Positions 1-6,349 of a stretch of DNA of 12,828 nt are shown piece by piece. This DNA comes from Deltaproteobacteria bacterium (lineage in GTDB: Bacteria > Desulfobacterota > Desulfobacteria > Desulfobacterales > Desulfatirhabdiaceae), in assembly GCA_021778975.1 (NCBI GenBank), contig JAJYBO010000060.1, forward strand, positions 1-12,828, written 5' to 3'. The notes beneath the pieces were generated by a model. That model worked only from the letters and a program-made list of their open reading frames with translations, did no database searches and was not told the origin of the DNA. Numbering within the stretch: position 1 is the first letter of the stretch; every line of letters begins with the position of its first letter. Both the position numbers and the translations under genes were made by a program.

Positions 1-600
1 CAGAAAATCAGGCAGCGGCAGATTGGCATAAGACACCATATCCCATACGGTATCCACGAAATTGTCAGGCCCCCACCGGAATTTGTCGGCGTCGTACAGA
101 CAATCCGACACCAGTGCGCCATCCACAGTGTCAATATGCACCGCGGGCTGAAACGCTTCGTGATTCCGGATGGCCTGGCAGATATCTTCGGTGTCGGCTT
201 TTTCGTAAGCGTAGAACTGAAGCAACTGACGCGCGTAAGCGGCGCCTTCCGCCGCGTGGTTTTTCATCTTTCGTTTGATGTCGTGCAGCAGCCCGGCGCT
301 CTGGACGACACCAACACGCCGCGCCGTGAACGATTCCGAATAGCCGCGGCGGCTGCCTTCGATCAACATTAGCGCTCCGGCATCAACGGCGACCTTGACA
401 GCATGTTCCTGCCCGTGACCGAAATCTTCATCCAGATATTCCGAAACAACCGCGAACAGTGTCTGCAGAAGCGAATCTGACTGAAGGATTTTTCTTGAAA
501 TGCTCACAGGCGCTGCAAAATCTCTATAAAAAGCCGGTTGGGGAAAACGGGACACAATCCGGCGCGCCTGCTGGCGAATGCGGGCATAAACTGGGGACAT
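1..600 (-). CDS. HD-domain metal-dependent phosphohydrolase, C-terminus cut by window edge
   Basis: The minus strand is open from an ATG at 600-598 to the left edge, giving 200 residues without a stop. The protein has the spaced metal-ligand pattern of HD-superfamily hydrolases: H66 in GHGQEH, the H106-D107 doublet in GLLHDIK, H147 in IRNHEAF and D172 in SDCLYDADKFRW. Proteins of this superfamily use one or two divalent metals to hydrolyse phosphoester bonds, usually of nucleotides. The substrate here cannot be told from sequence. No signal peptide or membrane segment is visible, so it is probably cytoplasmic. No strong Shine-Dalgarno precedes the ATG (only AGAGAAAG), so the start is moderately certain. 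It is transcribed divergently from epmA across about 200 nt, and I see no clear -35/-10 pair for either gene there. The fold assignment is fairly safe; the specific function is unknown. Confidence 0.8.
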   Translation of the reverse strand, partial: MSPVYARIRQQARRIVSRFPQPAFYRDFAAPVSISRKILQSDSLLQTLFAVVSEYLDEDFGHGQEHAVKVAVDAGALMLIEGSRRGYSESFTARRVGVVQSAGLLHDIKRKMKNHAAEGAAYARQLLQFYAYEKADTEDICQAIRNHEAFQPAVHIDTVDGALVSDCLYDADKFRWGPDNFVDTVWDMVSYANLPLPDFL

Positions 601-810
601 GATTTCAGAAGCTTTCTCTGCCTGGCCTTTTAAAGTCGGAAGAAACCGGTGACGGATTTGACACATTTTACCGACTGTGGATCCAGAAAAAAATTGACAA
701 AATGACATAAACCGGAAAAACTGACGGTTATCCAGAAAATAGTCCTTCTTCCGGGTTCTGATAGCATGGAACAGTGTCTGAAACAAGAGTTTTCAAATTC
801 AGAGGAGCTT

Positions 811-1734
811 ATGGGCAGATACCGCCAGCAGGCCATCCACAATAATTTGATGGTGAGAGCCGATGTTCTTCAGGCCATACGGACTTTTTTCCGAAGTCAC
901 CAGTATCTGGAAGTCGAAACACCGGTGCGCATCCCCGCTCCGGCGCCGGAAGCCAATATTGACGCTCAGGAATCCGAAACATGGTTTCTTCACACATCGC
1001 CCGAACTTTGCATGAAAATGCTGTTGAGCGCCGGATTCCCCCGTATTTTTCAGATATGCAGGTGCTTTCGGAAAAAGGAGCGCGGCCGCCTGCATCTTCC
1101 GGAATTCACGCTGCTGGAATGGTACACGGCAGGGCATGGGTATCAGGAAATGATGGCGCAATGCGAGACGCTGTTGTTTTTTGTGTCCAAATCCATTGGA
1201 AAACCGGGCGGTATTGTCCGAAACGGTCACACGATATCGCTGGCGTCCCCCTGGGAGAAACTGACGGTTGCCGCTGCATTTGACCGCTATTCACGGCTTT
1301 CTATGGTGGAGGCCCTGCATCAGGGGCGTTTTGATGAAATTATGGGGCTTGATATCGAACCGAATCTTGGCATGGAACAGCCGGTTTTTTTATACGATTA
1401 CCCGGCTTCATGCGGCGCGCTGGCCAGGCTGAAGCCGGATGACCCTGCTATCGCGGAGCGCTTCGAGCTGTACATTGCCGGCATCGAACTGTGCAACGCC
1501 TTTACGGAACTTACCGATCCGGCGGAACAGCGCCGCCGCTTCGAACAGGAACGTCAGCATCGCGAGAAAACCGAAAAAATCGTTTATCCCCTGCCCGAAA
1601 ATTTTCTGCAAGCTCTGAAGGACATGCCAGCGGCGTCCGGCAACGCTCTGGGAATAGACCGGCTGGTCATGCTGCTGACAGGGGCCGCGACCATTGACGA
1701 TGTTTCGGCATTTGTTCCTGAAGAACTGGGATGA
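811..1734 (+). CDS. epmA: EF-P lysine aminoacylase (EpmA/GenX/PoxA), LysRS-like
   Basis: This 307-residue class II aminoacyl-tRNA-synthetase-like protein has the size of EpmA. It lacks the N-terminal anticodon-binding domain of true lysyl-tRNA synthetase. Motif 1 ends at VETP (35-38). Motif 2 is FRKKERGRLHLPEFTLLEWY (86-105), and motif 3 is GNALGIDRLVMLLTG (277-291) with the catalytic arginine R284. The ELCNAFTEL stretch is also typical of the LysRS catalytic core. In the known family, EpmA activates (R)-beta-lysine made by EpmB and attaches it to a lysine of elongation factor P, which relieves ribosome stalling at polyproline. The ATG at 811 is chosen because AGAGGAG at 801-807 sits ideally upstream; an in-frame ATG at 766 would add 15 residues with no family support. 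Neither efp nor epmB is in the window. The gene appears to be monocistronic. Confidence 0.93.
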   Translation: MGRYRQQAIHNNLMVRADVLQAIRTFFRSHQYLEVETPVRIPAPAPEANIDAQESETWFLHTSPELCMKMLLSAGFPRIFQICRCFRKKERGRLHLPEFTLLEWYTAGHGYQEMMAQCETLLFFVSKSIGKPGGIVRNGHTISLASPWEKLTVAAAFDRYSRLSMVEALHQGRFDEIMGLDIEPNLGMEQPVFLYDYPASCGALARLKPDDPAIAERFELYIAGIELCNAFTELTDPAEQRRRFEQERQHREKTEKIVYPLPENFLQALKDMPAASGNALGIDRLVMLLTGAATIDDVSAFVPEELG

Positions 1735-1778
1735 CGCTGCCTTCCGGAAAAATCGTATCCGTCACTGTAACCCCGCTC

Positions 1779-1793
1779 CAGAGACAGTCTCTG
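1779..1793. repeat. 7-bp-arm perfect palindrome
   Basis: CAGAGAC-A-GTCTCTG is a perfect inverted repeat with a one-base centre, 45 nt after the epmA stop. A second, looser inverted repeat overlaps it (CTGCAT at 1791-1796 with ATGCAG at 1809-1814). There is no U-run, so it is not a standard intrinsic terminator. The one-base spacer fits a dimer-binding operator better than an RNA hairpin, but no regulator is identifiable. Confidence 0.5.
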
Positions 1794-1806
1794 CATGGTG
1801 ATACAG

Positions 1807-1849
1807 GGATGCAGCACAACGCAACATCCGGACTTTTTACGAAGCCGTC
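1807..1849 (-). repeat. Solo terminal module of the 124-nt repeat element found at 12190-12313
   Basis: These 43 nt are the reverse complement of 12190-12232 with 41 of 43 positions identical (differences at 1816 and 1824). The match comprises the terminal inverted repeat, ending in ACTTTTTACGAAGCCGTC, plus the adjacent hairpin segment. It stops abruptly at 1807, exactly where the internal hairpin of the full copy ends, and no second terminus is seen upstream. It is best read as a decayed or solo end of a miniature mobile or palindromic repeat. Confidence 0.8.
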
Positions 1850-1853
1850 ATGA

Positions 1854-1882
1854 TTGACAAAATCATGGCCAGTGGTTAGGTT
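1854..1882 (+). promoter_or_regulatory. Candidate sigma-70-type promoter for the hesB-like selenoprotein gene
   Basis: A perfect -35 box TTGACA (1854-1859) is followed after 17 nt by TAGGTT (1877-1882). The -10 keeps only the first T, the A and the last T of TATAAT, so it is weak. The -35 lies five bases beyond the end of the repeat fragment at 1849 and overlaps a small inverted repeat, ATGATT-gacaa-AATCAT. The predicted transcript would start near 1889, about 75 nt before the start codon. Confidence 0.35.
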
Positions 1883-1963
1883 TTTCATCACCATGCTGAT
1901 AGGCAGTATGGAAGACACACTGCTGAAATCGGCAGGGTATTTCAAATTTATGAGGAGGGTATT

Positions 1964-2278
1964 ATGGTCGAGGTTACACCCACAGCTACGGCGCAGATAG
2001 CCGAGTATTTCAAGGGAAAGGAGATCGTCCCTATCCGCATTTTTCTGAATGAAGGCGGATGAGGCGGCCCCAGTATGGCAATGGCTCTGGATGAGTCAAA
2101 AACAACCGACGATGTGTTTAATATTGATGGGTTTACCTATGTAGTGGACAAAGAGTTTATGGCGAAAGCTTCCCCCATCAAGGTGGATTTTTTATCCACT
2201 GGCTTCAAGGTGGATTGCGCCATTGATTTTACCTCAGGATGCTCCAGTTGCGGCACCAAAGGTTCCTGCTGCTCATAA
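1964..2278 (+). CDS. HesB/IscA-like selenoprotein (Sec encoded by in-frame UGA)
   Basis: From ATG 1964, with GAGGAGGG at 1952-1959 as a strong ribosome binding site, the frame runs 32 codons to UGA (2060-2062). It then continues without a break to TAA at 2276-2278, giving 104 residues. The segment across the UGA reads IRIFLNEGG-U-GGPSMAMALDE. This is the HesB/IscA fold, with the family's first conserved cysteine replaced by the UGA. The part after the UGA keeps the normal family sequence (FNIDGFTYVVDKEF, IKVDFLSTGFKVD) and ends in a cysteine-rich tail, GCSSCGTKGSCCS. IscA-type proteins bind or transfer Fe-S clusters. HesB-like selenoproteins are a known bacterial selenoprotein family; the exact role of this subfamily is unclear to me. 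A conventional start at 2075 would lose the conserved N-terminal half and has no ribosome site. A pseudogene with a TGA mutation is the alternative, but conservation on both sides and the exact Cys position argue against it. The gene stands alone. Confidence 0.88.
2060..2090 (+). promoter_or_regulatory. Sec UGA codon with candidate bacterial SECIS hairpin
   Basis: The UGA (2060-2062) is followed seven bases later by CCAG (2070-2073), which can pair with CUGG (2087-2090) around a 13-nt loop rich in G and U. Bacterial SECIS elements lie inside the coding sequence, directly 3' of the UGA, and recruit SelB. The position is right. The stem is short and the exact pairing is uncertain by eye; an alternative register pairs AGU with GCU. 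Confidence 0.5.
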
Positions 2279-2298
2279 TTTCATGTTTGTTCCAGATG

Positions 2299-2339
2299 TC
2301 CGGCCGGGCTTGTCCCTGTGAGCGGCCCAGCCGGATTTT
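2299..2339 (+). terminator. Intrinsic terminator after the hesB-like gene
   Basis: TCCGGCCGGGC (2299-2309) pairs with GCCCAGCCGGA (2325-2335) at 10 of 11 positions around a 15-nt loop, and TTTT follows directly. It lies 20 nt after the TAA stop, so it ends a short monocistronic transcript. The U-run is short, but the GC-rich stem is strong. Confidence 0.7.
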
Positions 2340-2541
2340 CAGAATCTTCCCGGCACTCAAGTACAACCCACTGGTTTTGTTTTATTTTATATCTGTTTGC
2401 AGCGGTGTGACCGTTCCCGAATTTCATGGGATTCCCTATCGAACATGTTTGAACCTGATGTCTATCTAAAATCTATCACTCCCTACGATCCACCATTTAT
2501 ATAGAACCTATTGACATTACAAGACGTTTTCCAATAGATGC

Positions 2542-2570
2542 TTGACATGGAACGCATTTCATACTATTTT
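2542..2570 (+). promoter_or_regulatory. Promoter upstream of tRNA-Leu
   Basis: TTGACA (2542-2547), a 17-nt spacer and TATTTT (2565-2570) make a good sigma-70-type promoter. Transcription would begin near 2577 and give the tRNA a 5' leader of about 130 nt containing the 2601-2642 hairpin. A second TTGACA 31 nt upstream (2511) lacks a good -10. Confidence 0.55.
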
Positions 2571-2600
2571 TGCCACACTTATAAAATTTTCGAAAATATT

Positions 2601-2642
2601 GGCGGCTTCACGGAATGCTTGCAATCTTTTTACGAAGTCGCC
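2601..2642. repeat. Reduced relative of the 124-nt repeat element
   Basis: The stretch begins GGCGGCTTC and ends CTTTTTACGAAGTCGCC. The ends are inverted repeats at 8 of 9 positions, and they resemble the two termini of the 12190-12313 element (GACGGCTTC and ACTTTTTACGAAGCCGTC), brought together with only a short centre between them. As RNA it would fold into a hairpin in the predicted tRNA-Leu leader. The relationship rests on the short ends only. Confidence 0.45.
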
Positions 2643-2705
2643 GATATGAACTGGTAGCAGTCAATGTGTATGGGCTGCATTCCGGATTGTTGACAGACCT
2701 TAAAG

Positions 2706-2792
2706 GCGAGAGTGGCGGAACTGGCAGACGCACTGGACTTAGGATCCAGCTCTGGAAACAGAATGGGAGTTCAAATCTCCCCTCTCGCACCA
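2706..2792 (+). tRNA. tRNA-Leu (UAG)
   Basis: The acceptor arms GCGAGAG (2706-2712) and CTCTCGC (2782-2788) pair perfectly, followed by discriminator A and encoded CCA (2790-2792). The anticodon stem CTGGA/TCCAG encloses loop CTTAGGA with anticodon TAG at 2740-2742. The variable arm is long, as expected of a class II leucine tRNA, and GTTCAAATC forms the T loop. At 87 nt it is a normal complete gene. I see no clear intrinsic terminator after it. Confidence 0.97.
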
Positions 2793-2965
2793 GTTTTATT
2801 CAGATCCCGCCTGTTCATATTTCAACAATACATATCTGTCATGTTCCGGCGGTTTGGTTTTGATAACCGGCTGTTCAGGATGTGGCGGCCACAAAATCTC
2901 CTTATTTTTTAATTTTGTTTTTGCCGTTATTCAATTAACCACCAGAGAAATGGAATCCAAGCAAA

Positions 2966-4315
2966 ATGAACTACTCCGTAGAAGATGTCAACAGCGTCAA
3001 AAAAATTCTCCATATCGAAGTACCTCAGGATGTTGTAGCCAAAGAGATTGACGACGCGTATAAAACTCTGAATAAAACCACCAAAGTCAAAGGCTTTCGA
3101 CCGGGAAAAGCACCGAAATCGGTTCTTGAACAACAGTACGGCAAAGATATCCGGGCGGATATAACGGCCCGGCTGGTCAATACATCCTATAAAGACGCCC
3201 TGGAGGAATCGGGATTTTCGCCGTTGCAACTGCCGCTCATCGAACCGTCCGATTTGTCCGTTGAAGATGGCAGGGCGCTTTGTTACACCGCGACCGTTGA
3301 AATTATCCCTGAAATACAGGATATTGATTTCAAAGGTCTCCAGTTGAAAAAGATGATGTATGCCCCCACCGATGAAGAAATTGACGCCCAGTTGGCAATG
3401 CTCCAGAAGAATTTTGCCGATATCAGGCCCGTGACCTCTGTTCGGCCTGCTCAAAAAGGTGATTTTGTTGTTCTCGACTACGAAGGATTTCAGAACGGCG
3501 CTCCTCATGCGGAATTACAAAAAACCGAAAACATGACAATGAAAATAGGCGCCGGTATCATTTCCGATGATTTCGATGCGCAGATTACAGGGATGTCTCC
3601 AGAGGAATCCAAAGATTTTTCAATAACTTTTCCAGATAATTATCAAAAAAAATCTCTGGCCGGCCAGGAAATTGCTTTTCATGTATATCTGAATGAAATC
3701 CGGGAAGAAATTTTGCCCGAAATCAATGATGATTTCGCCAAAAAAACGGGGGAATTTCAAACTGTTGAAGATCTCAAATCCGCGATGCGCGCCCATATGA
3801 ACGCAGAATACGCTAAACGTTCCGAACAAGAAATCAACGAACAGGTATTTGCGGCGCTGATCGAAAAAGTGCCTTTCGAGGTTCCGGAAATACTGGTTGA
3901 TCTGGAACTGGCCGGTATCATACGTGAGTATGAGCGATCTTTCGAACAGCAGGGGGTGACGCTGGAATCACAGGGGATCAATAAGCAAATCCTGACAGCC
4001 AGCTATCAAGGGGTTGCTGAACGTACGGCCAGAAGGCATTTGATTCTGGAAAAGATCATATCGCAGGAAAAATTGACACTTTCCGAGGATGAACTTGACA
4101 GCGAACTGCGAAAGGTAGCGATTGCCTGCTCCAGGTCGCAAGAGGAAATGAGGGCGTATTATCATCAAAATCCTCTGATTCTCGAACGTTTAAAAAGTGC
4201 GCTTCTTGAAAAGCATGCAATTGCACTTATTGTAGATCATGCCACAATAGAAGAAGTCACCCCGGTGCTGGAATATCCCGAAAAGGTTCAGGAGGCGTTG
4301 CCGGCGCAGGAATGA
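2966..4315 (+). CDS. tig: Trigger factor (ribosome-associated chaperone and prolyl isomerase)
   Basis: This 449-residue protein is close to the usual length of trigger factor. The N-terminal ribosome-binding domain carries the signature GFRPGKAP at 43-50. A FKBP-type peptidyl-prolyl isomerase domain spans roughly 160-245 (starting KGDFVVLDYEG). The rest is the helical substrate-cradling C-terminal domain, ending in an acidic tail. Trigger factor docks beside the exit tunnel on ribosomal protein L23 and shields nascent chains. The ATG at 2966 gives the typical N-terminus MNYSVEDVNSVKK; only a weak GGA lies upstream, at rather long spacing. The 173 nt between tRNA-Leu and tig show no clear promoter. 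tig is followed by clpP, clpX and lon, the widely conserved order, but a separate sigma-54 motif lies immediately after its stop. Confidence 0.97.
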   Translation: MNYSVEDVNSVKKILHIEVPQDVVAKEIDDAYKTLNKTTKVKGFRPGKAPKSVLEQQYGKDIRADITARLVNTSYKDALEESGFSPLQLPLIEPSDLSVEDGRALCYTATVEIIPEIQDIDFKGLQLKKMMYAPTDEEIDAQLAMLQKNFADIRPVTSVRPAQKGDFVVLDYEGFQNGAPHAELQKTENMTMKIGAGIISDDFDAQITGMSPEESKDFSITFPDNYQKKSLAGQEIAFHVYLNEIREEILPEINDDFAKKTGEFQTVEDLKSAMRAHMNAEYAKRSEQEINEQVFAALIEKVPFEVPEILVDLELAGIIREYERSFEQQGVTLESQGINKQILTASYQGVAERTARRHLILEKIISQEKLTLSEDELDSELRKVAIACSRSQEEMRAYYHQNPLILERLKSALLEKHAIALIVDHATIEEVTPVLEYPEKVQEALPAQE

Positions 4316-4323
4316 TTTTTTTT

Positions 4324-4339
4324 TGGCACGATGTTTGCT
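4324..4339 (+). promoter_or_regulatory. Sigma-54 (RpoN) -24/-12 promoter for clpP-clpX(-lon)
   Basis: TGGCACG (4324-4330), four bases, then TTGCT (4335-4339) match the sigma-54 consensus TGGCAC-N5-TTGCW at every defined position. The diagnostic GG (4325-4326) and GC (4337-4338) doublets have exactly the required spacing. The motif begins 8 nt after the tig stop, within a T-run, and predicts a transcript start near 4350, about 78 nt before clpP. Such promoters need an AAA+ enhancer-binding activator, whose sites would have to lie inside the tig coding region. I did not identify those sites. Confidence 0.75.
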
Positions 4340-4427
4340 TAATTTTTTCTTGTTGGCATTTACAGGCGGAGATAGGCCGCTATATTTTAGACGACGACGG
4401 GGTGTCAGAAAAAAAAGGAGAATTTCA

Positions 4428-5042
4428 GTGCCGTTAATTCCTATGGTCATCGAACAGAGCAGCCGCGGCGAACGTGCGTATGATATTTATTCCCGGCTTC
4501 TCAAGGACAGAATCATCTTTTTGGGAACAGCCATCAATGACGAGGTCGCCAATCTTCTGATTGCTCAACTGCTTTTTTTGGAATCCGAAGATCCCGGCAA
4601 GGAAATTAATTTTTACATCAATTCGCCCGGAGGGTCCGTTACCGCCGGGCTGGCGATTTACGATACGATGCAATATATCAAACCCGATATCACGACCGTG
4701 TGTATCGGTCAGGCTGCCAGTATGGGGGCGCTGTTGCTGGCGGCGGGCACCAAAAACAAACGGTATTCCCTGCCCAACTCCCGGATCATGATTCATCAGC
4801 CGATGGGCGGCTCTCAGGGGCAGGCTTCGGATATCGCCATTCAAGCCAAAGAAATTCTGAGGCTCAAGGATACGCTGAACGGTATCCTGGCATATCATAC
4901 AGGCAGAGATTTAGAACAAGTTCAAAGAGATACAGACAGAGATTTTTTTATGTCCGGTCAGGAATCCAAAGAGTACGGGTTGATAGATCATGTTATCGCC
5001 AACCGGAACGATCTGGATCATCTGGGCAAAGTGGAGGCGTGA
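4428..5042 (+). CDS. clpP: ATP-dependent Clp protease proteolytic subunit ClpP
   Basis: This 204-residue ClpP is the self-compartmentalised serine peptidase that forms the two-ring barrel. The catalytic triad is S98 (QAASMGA), H123 (MIHQP) and D172 (TDRDFF), with the same spacing as in Escherichia coli ClpP. INSPGGSVTAG (64-74) shapes the oxyanion region. The start is GTG at 4428, placed by AAAGGAG at 4414-4420 and by the family N-terminus PLIPMVIEQSSRGERAYDIYSRLL. An in-frame ATG at 4323 would add 35 unlikely basic residues and lies in the sigma-54 promoter. There is almost no propeptide. Only one base separates the stop from clpX, so the two are co-transcribed and probably translationally coupled. 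Confidence 0.97.
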   Translation: MPLIPMVIEQSSRGERAYDIYSRLLKDRIIFLGTAINDEVANLLIAQLLFLESEDPGKEINFYINSPGGSVTAGLAIYDTMQYIKPDITTVCIGQAASMGALLLAAGTKNKRYSLPNSRIMIHQPMGGSQGQASDIAIQAKEILRLKDTLNGILAYHTGRDLEQVQRDTDRDFFMSGQESKEYGLIDHVIANRNDLDHLGKVEA

Positions 5043-5043
5043 T

Positions 5044-6288
5044 ATGGCAAAAAAAGACGATGTGACAGAGAATCTCTTTTGCTCATTTTGTGGAAAGAAC
5101 CAGAAAGAGGTTGCCAAGTTGATCGCAGGGCCTGCGGTGTATATCTGCGACGAGTGCATTCAGCTTTGCAGCGAAATTATTGATGAAGAGACCGAACAGA
5201 ATGCAGGCGCTCAGCAGAAGTCTCTAATTCCCAAACAAATCAAAGAAATGCTGGATGGTTATGTCATCGAGCAGGAGCGGGCCAAAAAAATTCTGGCGGT
5301 TGCTGTTCACAACCATTACAAACGCCTTGATTCCAGTGTTGCCCAGGGGGATGTCGAGATTCAGAAAAGCAACATTCTGCTGATTGGGCCTACCGGCAGC
5401 GGAAAGACTCTTCTGGCGCAAACGCTGGCCCGTTTTCTGAACGTGCCGTTTACCATTGCCGATGCCACCAGCCTCACGGAAGCGGGGTACGTGGGGGAAG
5501 ATGTCGAAAATATCATTCTGTCTCTGCTTCAGAATGCCGACTATGATCTGGACAAGGCCCGGCGCGGGATCGTGTATATTGACGAGATTGATAAAATCGC
5601 CTCCAAGTCCGACAACCCTTCCATCACACGGGATGTATCCGGCGAGGGCGTGCAGCAGGCGCTTCTGAAAATCATCGAGGGAACAACGGCCAGTGTGCCT
5701 CCCAAAGGGGGCAGAAAGCATCCGCAGCAAGACTTTGTGAAAGTGGATACTTCCAATATTCTGTTTATCTGTGGCGGCACGTTCAGCGGCCTCGAAAAGA
5801 TCATTCAGCGCAGGCTCGGATCCAACGGCATGGGGTTTGGCGCCAATGTGGTCGAGAAAAAGGACTGCAATGTCGGTGAACTCCTCAAGTTGGTGCAGCC
5901 CGAAGACCTCATCAAGTTCGGCCTGATTCCGGAATTTCTCGGGAGGCTTCCGGTCATCGCGACACTGGATGAACTTACGGAAAGTTCGCTGATCCGCATC
6001 CTGAAAGAACCTAAAAATGCCCTGATCAAACAGTTCAAGAAGTTGTTTGAAATGGAAGGCGTTAATCTCCGGCTGACGGACAGCGCTCTTTCTGCGATTG
6101 CCGGCGAGGCCATCAAGCGTAAATCCGGCGCCAGGGGGCTTCGGGCCATTATGGAAAACTGCCTGCTCAACATCATGTATGAAATTCCATCTGTGGAAGA
6201 TGTCAAGGAATGTGTCATCAGTGAAGAGGTCGTTCTGAATAACGAACCGCCGATACTGCTTTACGAACAGGTGAAAAAGCAGGCATGA
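5044..6288 (+). CDS. clpX: ClpX, AAA+ unfoldase of the ClpXP protease
   Basis: This 414-residue protein has the full ClpX architecture. The N-terminal C4 zinc-binding domain uses C13, C16, C35 and C38. Walker A is GPTGSGKT (115-122), the substrate-gripping pore loop is GYVG (148-151), Walker B is IDEID (179-183) and the RKH loop lies at 224-226. The ClpP-docking loop reads MGF (263-265), where E. coli has IGF. A GARGLRAI sensor-2 segment lies near the C-terminal domain. ClpX unfolds tagged or specific substrates and threads them into ClpP. The ATG at 5044 gives the family start MAKKDD and follows clpP by one base; GGAGG at 5034-5038, within the end of clpP, is a suitable ribosome site. Confidence 0.98.
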   Translation: MAKKDDVTENLFCSFCGKNQKEVAKLIAGPAVYICDECIQLCSEIIDEETEQNAGAQQKSLIPKQIKEMLDGYVIEQERAKKILAVAVHNHYKRLDSSVAQGDVEIQKSNILLIGPTGSGKTLLAQTLARFLNVPFTIADATSLTEAGYVGEDVENIILSLLQNADYDLDKARRGIVYIDEIDKIASKSDNPSITRDVSGEGVQQALLKIIEGTTASVPPKGGRKHPQQDFVKVDTSNILFICGGTFSGLEKIIQRRLGSNGMGFGANVVEKKDCNVGELLKLVQPEDLIKFGLIPEFLGRLPVIATLDELTESSLIRILKEPKNALIKQFKKLFEMEGVNLRLTDSALSAIAGEAIKRKSGARGLRAIMENCLLNIMYEIPSVEDVKECVISEEVVLNNEPPILLYEQVKKQA

Positions 6289-6349
6289 TGAATGAGACAG
6301 CGTTGTCGGGTGTCGCATACGATTTTTATGTATTCAGGTCTTGAGTGCA

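Larger units (their letters stand above)
2340..2705. other. Gene-free AT-rich stretch in front of tRNA-Leu
   Basis: No convincing coding sequence lies here on either strand: open frames are short, lack ribosome sites and resemble nothing I recognise. The stretch holds two TTGACA boxes (2511-2516 and 2542-2547). The second belongs to a good promoter. It also holds the small inverted-repeat element at 2601-2642. A third TTGACA at 2690-2695 is too close to the tRNA to drive it. Confidence 0.6.

Noticed and set aside
136..372. 78-codon plus-strand frame in the left region
   Set aside because: It lies antisense to the HD-domain gene, whose metal motifs are clear on the minus strand.
2075..2278. 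A 67-residue stand-alone protein starting at ATG 2075
   Set aside because: It is the C-terminal two-thirds of the UGA-containing HesB-like gene; there is no ribosome site at 2075 and the conserved N-terminal strand lies upstream.
2239..2469. 76-codon frame after the selenoprotein gene
   Set aside because: It overlaps the hesB end and the terminator hairpin, has no ribosome site and encodes no recognisable protein.
2690..2695. TTGACA as a -35 box for tRNA-Leu
   Set aside because: It lies 10 nt before the tRNA 5' end, so the -10 would fall inside the tRNA; there is no matching hexamer.
4323..4427. 35-residue N-terminal extension of ClpP from an upstream in-frame start
   Set aside because: It overlaps the sigma-54 promoter and precedes the predicted transcript start; the GTG at 4428 has the ribosome site and the family N-terminus.
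5224..6318. 364-codon open frame on the minus strand opposite clpX
   Set aside because: It is fully antisense to a strongly conserved gene, has no recognisable domains, and looks like the mirror of clpX codon bias.
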